Shown piece by piece: positions 6,781-14,541 of a stretch of 32,781 nucleotides of DNA. The DNA lies in contig CAYMJV010000032.1 of the NCBI GenBank assembly GCA_964390545.1, forward strand, positions 1 through 32,781, written 5' to 3'. Every line of letters starts with the position of its first letter. The stretch's first letter is position 1. A program made the translations under genes and the position numbers. This DNA comes from CAYMJV01 sp964390545 (lineage in GTDB: Bacteria; Desulfobacterota; BSN033; UBA1163). The notes under the pieces were generated by a model. The model was not told the origin of the DNA. It saw only the letters and a list, made by a program, of their open reading frames with translations, and searched no databases.

Positions 6781-9267
6781 GATTTTGCATTGGGCAAGAA
6801 TCTCCTCTTCAAAACCTAGTATCGCTCCGACGATTTCTGTGGGTTTGGCTGTCCTTCCCATTCCATTCCGCAGAACCAATTCAATTCCCCAAGGGGGAGT
6901 TTCCCCTAAATCCTCTCTCCCCTCTTTTACCTCCATCTTCTCGATCAATGGCCGAATATCGACTCTCCTTTCCTTCCCTTTTCTCTCCTGATGAAGGATA
7001 AATTCCTCCTCCTCCAGAGCTTTCTGAATCCGGGGGATAGCCTTTTCTTTCGAAATGAGACGATCCAGAGTGACCCAATAGACTGAAGAAGTCAGCGCAG
7101 AGGAGGATGGGGAATTCAGAGGAACTTCCTCAGCTTCGAGGATTTCAATCCCCTTTGGGAGGGTTTGGTTAAGCTTCTCTTTAACCTCGCGTGAAGTGAT
7201 TCGGCCTTCCAATTCCATATCGACGATTTCCATACGGCTTTCCATGCCCACCGGAATGGCCGTAGCGAAGATGATCCGTGGCATAGGATGGAAACCTTCT
7301 GAATAAGAGAGTGGGAGGTCAGCCCTCTTAGATGCGCGATGGAAGAGATGGGCGAGCTCGAGGTGGCTGATGAATCGAATCTCTCCCTCCTTTGTAAAAC
7401 TGAGTCGAACCTTTTTCTTAATGGGCTTCCTCCGGATCCTTCCCTCTCCGCCCTTCTCCGTTTGTAGGATCCTTTCAGGATGGCTTTCTCTTATTCTTAG
7501 TCTTTCTCCATTGCAAACCCCGCAGCGGTAACAATCCTCTTTACAAGAAGGACTCGTCTCCTCCCTTAAGCCTTTCTGATACTCCTCCCACAGAAAAGGT
7601 GGCTCTATCCCAGTATCGATGAAGGACCAAGGGAGAGCTTCCGTGAAGTTCTTTCTCTGCGTATAGGCCTCCATCTTCACTTCTGCCCTCTCAAAGGCCT
7701 CTTTCCAGTGGGCATAATGGAACTGGTCACTCCAACCATCAAATCGACATCCCAGCCGATACGCCTCGATCAGGACCCGAGAGAGATGTCGATCCCCCAT
7801 AGAAAAGATCCCTTCCAAAAAACTGAGATGAGGATCCTGCCATTTGAAACGGAGGGAATTCCTCTTCAACTCACTTCTTAAGAAAGAGAGATTTTCCTGC
7901 ATCACCTCCAGAGGAATCTGAGACTCCCATTGGAAGGGCGTGTGAGGTTTGGGAACGAAAGTGGAGACGCTGACATTGATGTTGGGATGGATCTTCTGCC
8001 TCTCTCCCAAGGAGGAAATCTTCCTCGCCAGATGGACGATTCCTCTTAAGTCCTCTTCCCCTTCTGACGGAAGGCCCATCATGAAGTAGAGTTTGATGCC
8101 CTTCCAACCCTTTGAGAAGAGGTCGGCCACACCTTCGAAGAGAACCCCCTCATCCATCTCCTTATTAATCACCCGTCGCATCCGTTCCGTCCCAGCTTCA
8201 GGGGCAATGGTAAATCCTGTCTTCCTGACCCGTTTCACCTCCGCGGCGAGATCCTTCACCACGCTCTCGATCCTCAAGGAAGGGAATGAGACAGCCACCT
8301 TTTTCGATTCGTATCGATCCATTAAATGGGAGAGAAGGGGTCCAATGGAAGAGTAGTCTCCAGCACTGAGAGAGAGAAGTGAGATTTCTTCGTAACCCGT
8401 CTGTCTCAGGGCCAGGCTGATCACTTCCTGGATGCGTTCCGGACTTCTTTCTCGGTAAGGCCGGTAGATGAATCCTGCTTCGCAAAAACGGCATCCCCTC
8501 TTGCAGCCCCTGGCGATCTCTAAATTGAGACGGTCGTGGACTACTTTCATATAAGGGACGATGGGGCAAGTGGGAAAAGGAGACAGATTGAGGTCTGAGA
8601 CAAACCGCTTTCGAATCTTTTGGCCCTTCGGGTGGAGACTAGGGATGTAGATCCCCTCGATTTGGGAAAGAGATCTTAAAAGATCCTCCTTCTTTCTTCT
8701 CACCTCTTTCCATGCGATCACTTGATCGCAGATTTCCAGGACGATTTCTTCGCCATCCCCGATGACGATGGCATCGAAGAAATCAGCTACGGGTTCTGGA
8801 TTGAAGGCCGTCGGACCCCCTGCAATAATAAGCGGGAATCGCTCATCTCTATCCTTGGAGAAAAAGGGAATACGACAGAGGTCGAGCATATTGAGGACAT
8901 TGGTGAAACCAAGTTCATATTGGAGGGAGAAACCCAGTATGTCAAACTGATCAAGCGGGGTGGAGGACTCGAGGGAAGAAAGAGGAAGGCCTTTCTGTCT
9001 CATGACCCTCTCCATATCAACCCAAGGGGCGAAGGTTCTTTCGCAGGCCACCCCTTCTTTTCCATTGAGGACATGATAGAGGATCTGAATCCCGAGATGG
9101 GACATCCCCACTTCATAAACATCGGGAAATGCCAGGCAGAACTTTAGCTTGATCTGAGCAGGGTCCTTTCTAATCGAATTGAACTCCTGTCCAAGATACC
9201 TAACCGGTTTTGAGACGAGTGAAAGGGCTTCTTTCAATTCATCACCGTCCAATTTGATATCACTCAA
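6766..9267 (-). CDS. Radical SAM protein of the TIGR03960 type with C-terminal DUF2344 domain
   Basis: 833 residues. The N-terminal ~220 residues form a B12-binding-like fold (GFSLQYELGFTNVLNML, IAGGPTAFNPEPVADFFDAIVIGDGEE). The radical SAM cluster is C255-x3-C259-x2-C262 (RGCKRGCRFCEAGF). A second group near 586 (CKEDCYRCGVC) could bind another metal centre. The last ~210 residues are DUF2344 (SFTKEGEIRFISHLELAHLFHRA, SYSEGFHPMPRI). Both parts are named families without an assigned reaction that I know of; in many bacteria they are encoded beside rng-rplU-rpmA, so RNA or ribosomal protein modification is a reasonable guess. The start is a TTG with no clear SD and remains uncertain. The last residues come from a repeat element. 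Confidence 0.88.
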   Translation of the reverse strand: MSDIKLDGDELKEALSLVSKPVRYLGQEFNSIRKDPAQIKLKFCLAFPDVYEVGMSHLGIQILYHVLNGKEGVACERTFAPWVDMERVMRQKGLPLSSLESSTPLDQFDILGFSLQYELGFTNVLNMLDLCRIPFFSKDRDERFPLIIAGGPTAFNPEPVADFFDAIVIGDGEEIVLEICDQVIAWKEVRRKKEDLLRSLSQIEGIYIPSLHPKGQKIRKRFVSDLNLSPFPTCPIVPYMKVVHDRLNLEIARGCKRGCRFCEAGFIYRPYRERSPERIQEVISLALRQTGYEEISLLSLSAGDYSSIGPLLSHLMDRYESKKVAVSFPSLRIESVVKDLAAEVKRVRKTGFTIAPEAGTERMRRVINKEMDEGVLFEGVADLFSKGWKGIKLYFMMGLPSEGEEDLRGIVHLARKISSLGERQKIHPNINVSVSTFVPKPHTPFQWESQIPLEVMQENLSFLRSELKRNSLRFKWQDPHLSFLEGIFSMGDRHLSRVLIEAYRLGCRFDGWSDQFHYAHWKEAFERAEVKMEAYTQRKNFTEALPWSFIDTGIEPPFLWEEYQKGLREETSPSCKEDCYRCGVCNGERLRIRESHPERILQTEKGGEGRIRRKPIKKKVRLSFTKEGEIRFISHLELAHLFHRASKRADLPLSYSEGFHPMPRIIFATAIPVGMESRMEIVDMELEGRITSREVKEKLNQTLPKGIEILEAEEVPLNSPSSSALTSSVYWVTLDRLISKEKAIPRIQKALEEEEFILHQERKGKERRVDIRPLIEKMEVKEGREDLGETPPWGIELVLRNGMGRTAKPTEIVGAILGFEEEILAQCKIVKLE

Positions 9268-9293
9268 GAATATAAAAAGGGGAAAGCCTCTTA

Positions 9294-9346
9294 TAATCTA
9301 ACCCCTTTAGATTATTAAAAATACTACAATTTTGATTGACTGTCAA
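9294..9346 (-). promoter_or_regulatory. Promoter and 5' stem-loop leader of the radical SAM-rng-rplU operon
   Basis: On the minus strand, TTGACA (9341-9346) and TATTTT (9318-9323) are spaced 17 nt apart. The expected start point (about 9311) falls in a perfect 8-bp hairpin, TAATCTAA-AGGGG-TTAGATTA (9294-9314), so the mRNA would begin at or inside this stem-loop. The -10 is imperfect and the -35 is consensus. Confidence 0.5.
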
Positions 9347-9368
9347 TTTTGAGAGACCTTTGATAGGC

Positions 9369-9416
9369 CCCCTCACCCTCCCCTCTCCCCGCTGGGGAGA
9401 GGGATGGGGTGAGGGG
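9369..9416. repeat. GC-rich palindromic repeat
   Basis: CCCTCACCC and CCCTCTCCCC are followed after GCT by GGGGAGAGGG and GGGGTGAGGG, a near-perfect stem of about 20 bp. It lies between the divergent radical SAM and aldo/keto reductase genes, upstream of both promoters. This CCCTCACCC...GGGTGAGGG type is, from memory, a common dispersed repeat in draft genomes. Confidence 0.7.
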
Positions 9417-9512
9417 AGATCAACAAATTTTATTGTCTTTTCCAACGCGGGAACATAGAATGATCTGTGTTAAATAAGAATAATCACATATCCATGGATA
9501 CGGGAGGGATAT

Positions 9513-10532
9513 ATGAAATATCGATATATGGGCCGTACAGGACTTTTGGTCTCTCGTGTTTGTTTGGGGACCATGACCTTTGGTGCCAAGGATTGGGGCT
9601 GTGATCGTAAGACCTCGATGCAGCTCATCGATCTCTATTTAAATGCAGGAGGCAATTTCATCGATACCGCAGATATCTACGCTGGGAGTGCCTCTGAGGA
9701 GATTGTCGGAGAGGCCTCGAGAGATAAAAAGCGAGATGAAATCGTTTTAGCCACCAAATGTTTCTTTCGGACAGGGAAGTCTCCTAATGCCAAGGGGTTA
9801 TCACGGAAACATATCATAGAAGCGTGTGAAGCAAGTTTGCGTCGTCTGCAGACAGATTATATTGACCTCTATTACATGCACGGGCCAGATTTCTTCACTC
9901 CCTTGGAAGAGACCATGAGAACCTTAAACGACCTGGTCCGCCAGGGAAAGGTCCGATACCTTGGGTGCAGCAACATTTTTGCATGGCAGATTCTTAAGGC
10001 CAATGGAATCAGCGCCCTCTTCAACCTTGAGAAGCTCACCTGCGGACAATATCTTTATAACCTCATCAACCGGGAGGCGGAGCGAGAGGTCTTGCCTGCC
10101 TGTAAAGATCAGGGGATGGGGGTGACCTGTTGGAGTCCTCTTGCCGGAGGGATTCTTCTTGGAAAATACCAGAAAGAGGAAAAACCCACTCCAGGGACTC
10201 GTTTGTTTTACCGCTCTGAAATTGACGGTCCGAGGTTTTGGCATCAGAGAGGTTTCGAGATGGCGAAGAAGCTTGATGAGCTTTCCCGAAAAACCGGGAT
10301 TTCAAAAATTCAACTGGGCTTATCCTGGCCTCTTCATGACAAAAGAATCACCTCTGTGATTATCGGCGTAAAAAGTGAAAATCAACTTAAGGAGAACCTT
10401 GTGGTCGGAGATTGGAATTTGCCCAACGAGGTTTGGGAGGAAGTGAATAAAGAGACAGCTCTTGATCTAGGGCATCTCACTCAATTTGCCAGCCATGCCT
10501 ACAGGACCGCGTTTGGAGAAGAAGAGACCTGA
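9513..10532 (+). CDS. Aldo/keto reductase
   Basis: 339 residues, a full-length NAD(P)H-dependent oxidoreductase of the AKR superfamily ((beta/alpha)8 barrel). The catalytic tetrad is visible: D51 in NFIDTADIYAGSASEE, Y56, K82 in LATK and H123 in YYMHGPD. C-terminal cofactor contacts resemble SVIIGVKSENQLKENL. It is closest in style to the YajO/general stress AKR subgroup acting on small aldehydes or ketones, but the substrate cannot be read from sequence. GGGAGGG sits 4 nt before the ATG. It is a single gene, separated from the cobalamin operon by the riboswitch leader, with no clear functional tie to it. Confidence 0.92.
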   Translation: MKYRYMGRTGLLVSRVCLGTMTFGAKDWGCDRKTSMQLIDLYLNAGGNFIDTADIYAGSASEEIVGEASRDKKRDEIVLATKCFFRTGKSPNAKGLSRKHIIEACEASLRRLQTDYIDLYYMHGPDFFTPLEETMRTLNDLVRQGKVRYLGCSNIFAWQILKANGISALFNLEKLTCGQYLYNLINREAEREVLPACKDQGMGVTCWSPLAGGILLGKYQKEEKPTPGTRLFYRSEIDGPRFWHQRGFEMAKKLDELSRKTGISKIQLGLSWPLHDKRITSVIIGVKSENQLKENLVVGDWNLPNEVWEEVNKETALDLGHLTQFASHAYRTAFGEEET

Positions 10533-10661
10533 TCGGTAGGACTGTCAGAGTGAAGCAGCCGCTCTCTTAAAGTGTCTTCCTATGAAGAACAAACGCATTA
10601 TAGAATTCGATTCCAAAGAGCGGATCCTTGAATTGAAAATGTTGAAAAAGAACAAATCCAA

Positions 10662-10689
10662 TTGACTTTCCCCTGGAATTTATGATAAT
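10662..10689 (+). promoter_or_regulatory. Promoter of the cobalamin riboswitch leader
   Basis: TTGACT (10662-10667) and GATAAT (10684-10689) with 16 nt spacing. The expected transcription start, about 10696, is just before the riboswitch P1 stem at 10711. Confidence 0.6.
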
Positions 10690-10710
10690 AAAAGTGTAAA
10701 AATAATCCCG

Positions 10711-10890
10711 TATTCAGGTGGCCTAAAGCCGAAAAGGGAACCCCGTGAGAACCGGGGACGGCCACGCCGCTGTAATCGGGGACGAAACTTGCCAGATCCA
10801 CTGCCCGAAGCCCTGAGTTTGTCGAAGGGTCAAAGGGCGGGAAGGGGCAAGGATTAGGACGATCCGTAAGCCAGAAAACCTGCCTGAATA
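10711..10890 (+). ncRNA. Cobalamin (B12) riboswitch aptamer
   Basis: P1 is closed by a perfect 8-bp pairing of TATTCAGG (10711-10718) with CCTGAATA (10883-10890). The conserved core reads AAAAGGGAACCCCGTGA, then GCCGCTGTAA, GGGGACGAAA, and the B12 box GCCAGAAAACCTGCC (about 10870-10884). A dispersed palindrome (10803-10838) enlarges one peripheral stem. The aptamer binds adenosyl- or methylcobalamin. Its position before tonB-btuFCD type genes fits repression of B12 uptake when cobalamin is plentiful. Confidence 0.93.
10803..10838. repeat. REP-like palindrome inserted in a riboswitch peripheral stem
   Basis: GCCC (10803-10806) pairs with GGGC (10835-10838) and encloses CCCTGAGTTTGTCGAAGGG, whose CCCT/AGGG ends form an inner stem. 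The CCCTGAG..TGTCGAAGGG motif is, from memory, a widespread dispersed repeat in bacterial genomes. Here it lies in a variable peripheral arm and leaves the conserved core intact. Confidence 0.6.
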
Positions 10891-10892
10891 TG

Positions 10893-10973
10893 CTTCACGT
10901 TGAGTCTTCGGTGGAAGGCTGTGAAGGGTGATGTAAAAATTACCCAGTCTTTCTTCTGAAGACTGGGTTTTTT
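10893..10973 (+). terminator. Riboswitch expression platform with intrinsic terminator
   Basis: The terminator stem is ACCCAGTCTT (10942-10951) with AAGACTGGGT (10959-10968), followed by six T. Upstream AGTCTTC (10903-10909) is perfectly complementary to GAAGACT (10958-10964) in the terminator 3' arm and can act as antiterminator. The same AGTCTTC can instead pair with GAAGGCT (10914-10920) in a local hairpin extended by CTTCAC/GTGAAG (10893-10898 and 10921-10926). Ligand binding would favour the local hairpin, free the terminator and stop transcription. The pairings are visible; the ligand dependence is inferred. Confidence 0.82.
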
Positions 10974-11024
10974 GTTTCTATGGCGATGAAGAACGAACGC
11001 CGCCATCCCTAGAGAATCCTGAAA

Positions 11025-11753
11025 ATGAGGCTCTTCTTCTCCATCTCATTCCTAATCCATCTTGCTTTCTTTTCCATTGCCTCTATTTTGTTCTTAAACT
11101 CTAAGACGGATTGTCTGCCAACCCTTCATGTGGAAGTCACCCTCTACCCCTGGATGATAGAGGAGAAACAGACCAAGGTTTCCATCAAAAAAGAAGAAAA
11201 GGAGATCTTCCCTCTTCCTCCTCCAGAGGTCGAGGTGAGGGAACATCCTCTCAGTGAAGCTCCCCCTCCTCCCATAGAAGATAAAAGAGGGGAAATCAGA
11301 GATAAAGAAGACCAGGTTGAGAAGAAACCCATTGTCCTGGCTTCTTTGAATCCAGAGACCGTTTTGACCATTCAGAGGGAAGGTCCTTCCGAACCGCTCC
11401 CTTCTCCTTCCCGAAGTCCTTCTGTTGAGGAGGAGACGAAACAGGTGGCCAAATACCCATCCCTTTCTGAAGGAGAAGTTATCCTTATCCATCCGAAATA
11501 TGCAGAGAATCCAAAACCCCTCTATCCCCGGGAGGCACGAAAAAATGGTTTTCAAGGGGAAGTGGTGTTAAAGGTAGAAGTTCTCTCCAATGGCCTCGTG
11601 GGGCAAGTGGAGGTGAAGAAATCCTCCGGCCATGAGATCCTCGACCGCTCCGCTCTTTCTGCAGTCAAACAATGGAAGTTTTTCCCTGCAAAGAGGGGAG
11701 AAAACGCCATTGCTTTTTGGGTGAATATTCCGATCAAATTTCAGCTTCAATGA
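11025..11753 (+). CDS. tonB: TonB-family energy transducer
   Basis: 242 residues: one N-terminal membrane helix (about 3-24), a proline/glutamate/lysine-rich periplasmic linker (about 50-150) and a C-terminal TonB domain (about 165-242: YPREARKNGFQGEVVLKVEV, SSGHEILDRSALSAVKQWKF). TonB carries proton-motive energy from ExbB-ExbD to outer-membrane receptors. Under the cobalamin riboswitch and overlapping the btuF-like start by 4 nt (ATGA), it is probably dedicated to B12 uptake. No ExbB, ExbD or BtuB receptor gene is present in the window, so these must be elsewhere. Confidence 0.88.
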   Translation: MRLFFSISFLIHLAFFSIASILFLNSKTDCLPTLHVEVTLYPWMIEEKQTKVSIKKEEKEIFPLPPPEVEVREHPLSEAPPPPIEDKRGEIRDKEDQVEKKPIVLASLNPETVLTIQREGPSEPLPSPSRSPSVEEETKQVAKYPSLSEGEVILIHPKYAENPKPLYPREARKNGFQGEVVLKVEVLSNGLVGQVEVKKSSGHEILDRSALSAVKQWKFFPAKRGENAIAFWVNIPIKFQLQ

Positions 11754-12652
11754 GAAAAAGAGTTCTTGCCGGCTTTTTGATCTTGTTGTCTTCCTTATTC
11801 TGGGCCCCATACGCTCATTCCTCTTCGCAACGATTCAAAGACGAAGTAGGAAGGGAAGTGATCGTTCCTTTTCCTCCTAAGAAAATCGTCTCTTTAGCTC
11901 CCAACATTACCGAGATCCTTTTCAGCCTGGGCCTCGATCAAGAGATCGTAGGCGTCTCGGTCCATTGTAACTTTCCTGAACAGGTGAAGAGCAAGGTTCG
12001 GGTGGGAAGTTACATCAGCCTCGATTTTGAAAAAATTGTCTCTCTCAAGCCCGATCTGATCATTGCCACTGGAGCCGGAAATACAAGGGATATGGTGGAA
12101 CGGCTCGAGCGCTTGGGGTTTGCGACTTATGTCATCTTTCCGAAGAATGTTGAGGATGTCATACGGAGTGTCGGTCATCTCAGCCAGCTGGTCGGCCGGG
12201 AGAAGGAAGGGGTGGAAATCATCCAGGAAATGAAGAGACGGAGGGAGAGGGTCGTGGAGCTAACTCTGGGCCTTCCCAAACCTCGCGTTTTTCTCCAGAT
12301 CGGAGAGGCCCCTGTTGTAACCGTGGGGAAAAATAGTTTTGCAGACGATCTCATCCGTTTGGCGGGCGGTGACAATGTTGCGGGAAATGAGAAAGAGATG
12401 TATCCTCGATTTGGAATGGAAGAAATTTTAAAAAGATCTCCGGAAGTCATTCTCATCAGCTCGATGAATCCCAAGGGGAATTATCAAAAGGCTCTTCGGG
12501 AGTGGTCCCGTTGGAAGACGATCCCCGCCGTGAAGAATGGCCGAATCCACCTCCTCGATTCCGATCTGATTGACCGGCCATCCCCCCGGATCATCGAAGG
12601 ATTAGAGGAGATGGCCAGGCTTCTCCACCCGGAACGATTTAAGAGACAATGA
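11750..12652 (+). CDS. btuF: Cobalamin ABC transporter substrate-binding protein, BtuF-like
   Basis: 300 residues from the ATG overlapping the tonB stop (ATGA). This start gives a clean signal peptide (KRVLAGFLILLSSLFWAPYAHS), whereas the longer upstream frame runs through tonB and is rejected. The mature part is a class III periplasmic binding protein: RIVSLAPNxTE-type motif (KKIVSLAPNITEILFSLG), KPDLIIA, and the C-terminal WKTIPAVKNGRIHLL. BtuF delivers cobalamin to BtuCD. The riboswitch supports B12 as ligand rather than iron siderophores or haem. Confidence 0.87.
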   Translation: MRKRVLAGFLILLSSLFWAPYAHSSSQRFKDEVGREVIVPFPPKKIVSLAPNITEILFSLGLDQEIVGVSVHCNFPEQVKSKVRVGSYISLDFEKIVSLKPDLIIATGAGNTRDMVERLERLGFATYVIFPKNVEDVIRSVGHLSQLVGREKEGVEIIQEMKRRRERVVELTLGLPKPRVFLQIGEAPVVTVGKNSFADDLIRLAGGDNVAGNEKEMYPRFGMEEILKRSPEVILISSMNPKGNYQKALREWSRWKTIPAVKNGRIHLLDSDLIDRPSPRIIEGLEEMARLLHPERFKRQ

Positions 12653-12659
12653 TTTTTTT

Positions 12660-13691
12660 ATGAAGATCCTTACCCTGAAAAAGGTTCTCCTTATCTCGGC
12701 TCTTCTCGGCCTCATCTTAATCCTTGTCACAATCCTCTCCATTATGATGGGAAGCGTGAAGGTGGAACCCCGTCGCTCCATCTCGATCCTCCTTCAATCG
12801 ATTCTGGGTTTGAAAGGAGCAGGCACGGAGACCGAGAAAACGATCATTCTTTCCCTCCGGGTACCCAGGGCTCTCTTGGCAGGTCTGGTGGGAGCAGGTC
12901 TTTCTGTATCCGGTGCCATCTTTCAGGCCCTCCTGAGAAATCCTTTGGCCGATCCCTATATTCTCGGGGTTTCGAGTGGTGCGGCCGTCGGAGCGATCGT
13001 GGCCATCCTGATGGGATTGGGAACCCTCTCCTTTGGCCTTCCCTTGGCTTCCTTCATCGGAAGCCTGCTGACCATCCTCATTGTTTTTTATTTCGGTAGG
13101 CAGGAGGGAAAGATCCATCCCAACACGTTACTTCTGGCAGGTGTCATCGTCAGTTCCTCTCTCTCCGCCCTCATCATGTTTTTCCTGTCCATCTCCCAGA
13201 GAGAGGAACTCCGTACGATTGTCTTCTGGCTGATGGGAGACTTCAGCCTTTCCAATTATCAGGCGATCCGCCTCATTTTTCCCTATCTCTTATTCGCCTT
13301 TCTCCTTCTCTACGCTCATGCCCGCCAGTTCAATCTGATCCTTTCCGGAGAGGAGAGCGCGCTTCAATTGGGAGTGAATGTGGAGCGATTGAAGTTGATC
13401 TCCTATCTTGGCGCCTCCTTGATGACGGCGGCCTCGGTCTCGATGTGCGGTCTGATCGGCTTTGTGGGTCTGATTGTTCCCCACTCGGTGCGATTGATTT
13501 TCGGGCCTGACCACCGTCTTCTCCTCCCGGCTTCGGCCTTCGTGGGAGCCTCCTTTCTCATCGCCTCAGACACTCTGGGCCGAACCCTTTTTTCACCTGT
13601 GGAACTGCCGGTAGGAGTGATCACGGCTGCCTTCGGAGGTCCTTTCTTCATCTACCTGTTAAGAACGAGGAAAGTGGTTAAAATCTTATGA
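12660..13691 (+). CDS. btuC: Cobalamin ABC transporter permease, BtuC-like (FecCD family)
   Basis: 343 residues with about ten hydrophobic helices. FecCD-family landmarks are RVPRALLAGLVGAGLSVSGAIFQALLRNPLADPYILGVSSGA near 80-120 and CGLIGFVGLIVPHSVR near 262, the region that couples to the ATPase. It starts 7 nt after btuF and overlaps btuD by 4 nt (ATGA), so the four genes are translationally coupled. Assignment to cobalamin rests mainly on the riboswitch. Confidence 0.9.
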   Translation: MKILTLKKVLLISALLGLILILVTILSIMMGSVKVEPRRSISILLQSILGLKGAGTETEKTIILSLRVPRALLAGLVGAGLSVSGAIFQALLRNPLADPYILGVSSGAAVGAIVAILMGLGTLSFGLPLASFIGSLLTILIVFYFGRQEGKIHPNTLLLAGVIVSSSLSALIMFFLSISQREELRTIVFWLMGDFSLSNYQAIRLIFPYLLFAFLLLYAHARQFNLILSGEESALQLGVNVERLKLISYLGASLMTAASVSMCGLIGFVGLIVPHSVRLIFGPDHRLLLPASAFVGASFLIASDTLGRTLFSPVELPVGVITAAFGGPFFIYLLRTRKVVKIL

Positions 13692-14470
13692 TTGAAGTGG
13701 ATTCGATTTTCTTCCGGTATCATCAAGACTGGGTGCTCCAGGATGTCTCCTTTCAGGTGAGAAAGGGAGAGTTCGTCGGTGTGATCGGCCCCAATGGCTC
13801 TGGAAAGACCACCCTCCTGAAGATCCTCTACCGCCTCCTCTCTCCCCAGCAGGGAGAGGTTCTTTTCGACCGCCTTTCTTTAAAGAAGATGAGTCGGAGG
13901 GAGATCGCCAAAAAGATCGCAGTGGTGGCTCAGGAGACCTATCCCGCCTTTCCTTTCCGTGCGATTGAGATGGTTTTGATGGGAAGGTCTCCTTATCTTG
14001 GCCATCTGATGTTTGAAAGCCCGAAGGATCTGGAGATTGCAAAAAAGGCGATGGAGTGGACAGAGATCCTTCCGATTTCTCAAAGGCCGATTGACGAGCT
14101 TTCCGGTGGGGAGAGAAAGAGGGTCTATATCGCCAGAGCCTTGGCACAGGAACCAGAGATGATCCTCCTTGATGAGCCCACGTCCAATTTAGATATCCAT
14201 CACCAGGTCGAGTTCTTAGATCTCGTCCTCTCCCTCAATCGGGAAAAAGGCCTCACCATCCTCATGGCGTCCCATGATTTAAACCTCGCTTCTGAATATT
14301 GTGATCGCCTCATTTTTCTCCAGAATGGGAAGATTTATAAAATGGGCTCCCCTGAAGAAGTCATGACCCGGGAGAATATCGAAAAGGTTTATGGCTGCGA
14401 GGTATGGGTCGATCGAAATCCCGTTTCGGGGATGCCTCGCGTCAGCCTCTTGAGGAAGGGAGTCCATTAG
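13688..14470 (+). CDS. btuD: Cobalamin ABC transporter ATP-binding protein, BtuD-like
   Basis: 260 residues. Walker A GPNGSGKT (34-41), the signature LSGGERKR, Walker B MILLDEPTSNLD and switch histidine ASHDLN are all present. It is the cytoplasmic ATPase partner of the overlapping permease. The length is typical for FecE/BtuD ATPases. Last gene of the riboswitch-controlled operon; no obvious terminator hairpin follows in the 71 nt before the NYN gene. Confidence 0.9.
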   Translation: MIEVDSIFFRYHQDWVLQDVSFQVRKGEFVGVIGPNGSGKTTLLKILYRLLSPQQGEVLFDRLSLKKMSRREIAKKIAVVAQETYPAFPFRAIEMVLMGRSPYLGHLMFESPKDLEIAKKAMEWTEILPISQRPIDELSGGERKRVYIARALAQEPEMILLDEPTSNLDIHHQVEFLDLVLSLNREKGLTILMASHDLNLASEYCDRLIFLQNGKIYKMGSPEEVMTRENIEKVYGCEVWVDRNPVSGMPRVSLLRKGVH

Positions 14471-14541
14471 ATGGAACTCTGGAAAAGGCCTGTTTACAAA
14501 ATTTTCGATACGGTGTAGGATGATCTTAGGGAGGATGGAGA

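Noticed and set aside
7871..9147. Several 60-140-codon frames on both strands within the radical SAM gene
   Set aside because: All are shadows of the 833-codon gene. Their composition and lack of start signals do not support coding.
14473..14520. A 15-codon frame right after the btuD stop
   Set aside because: No SD and no recognisable product; probably chance.
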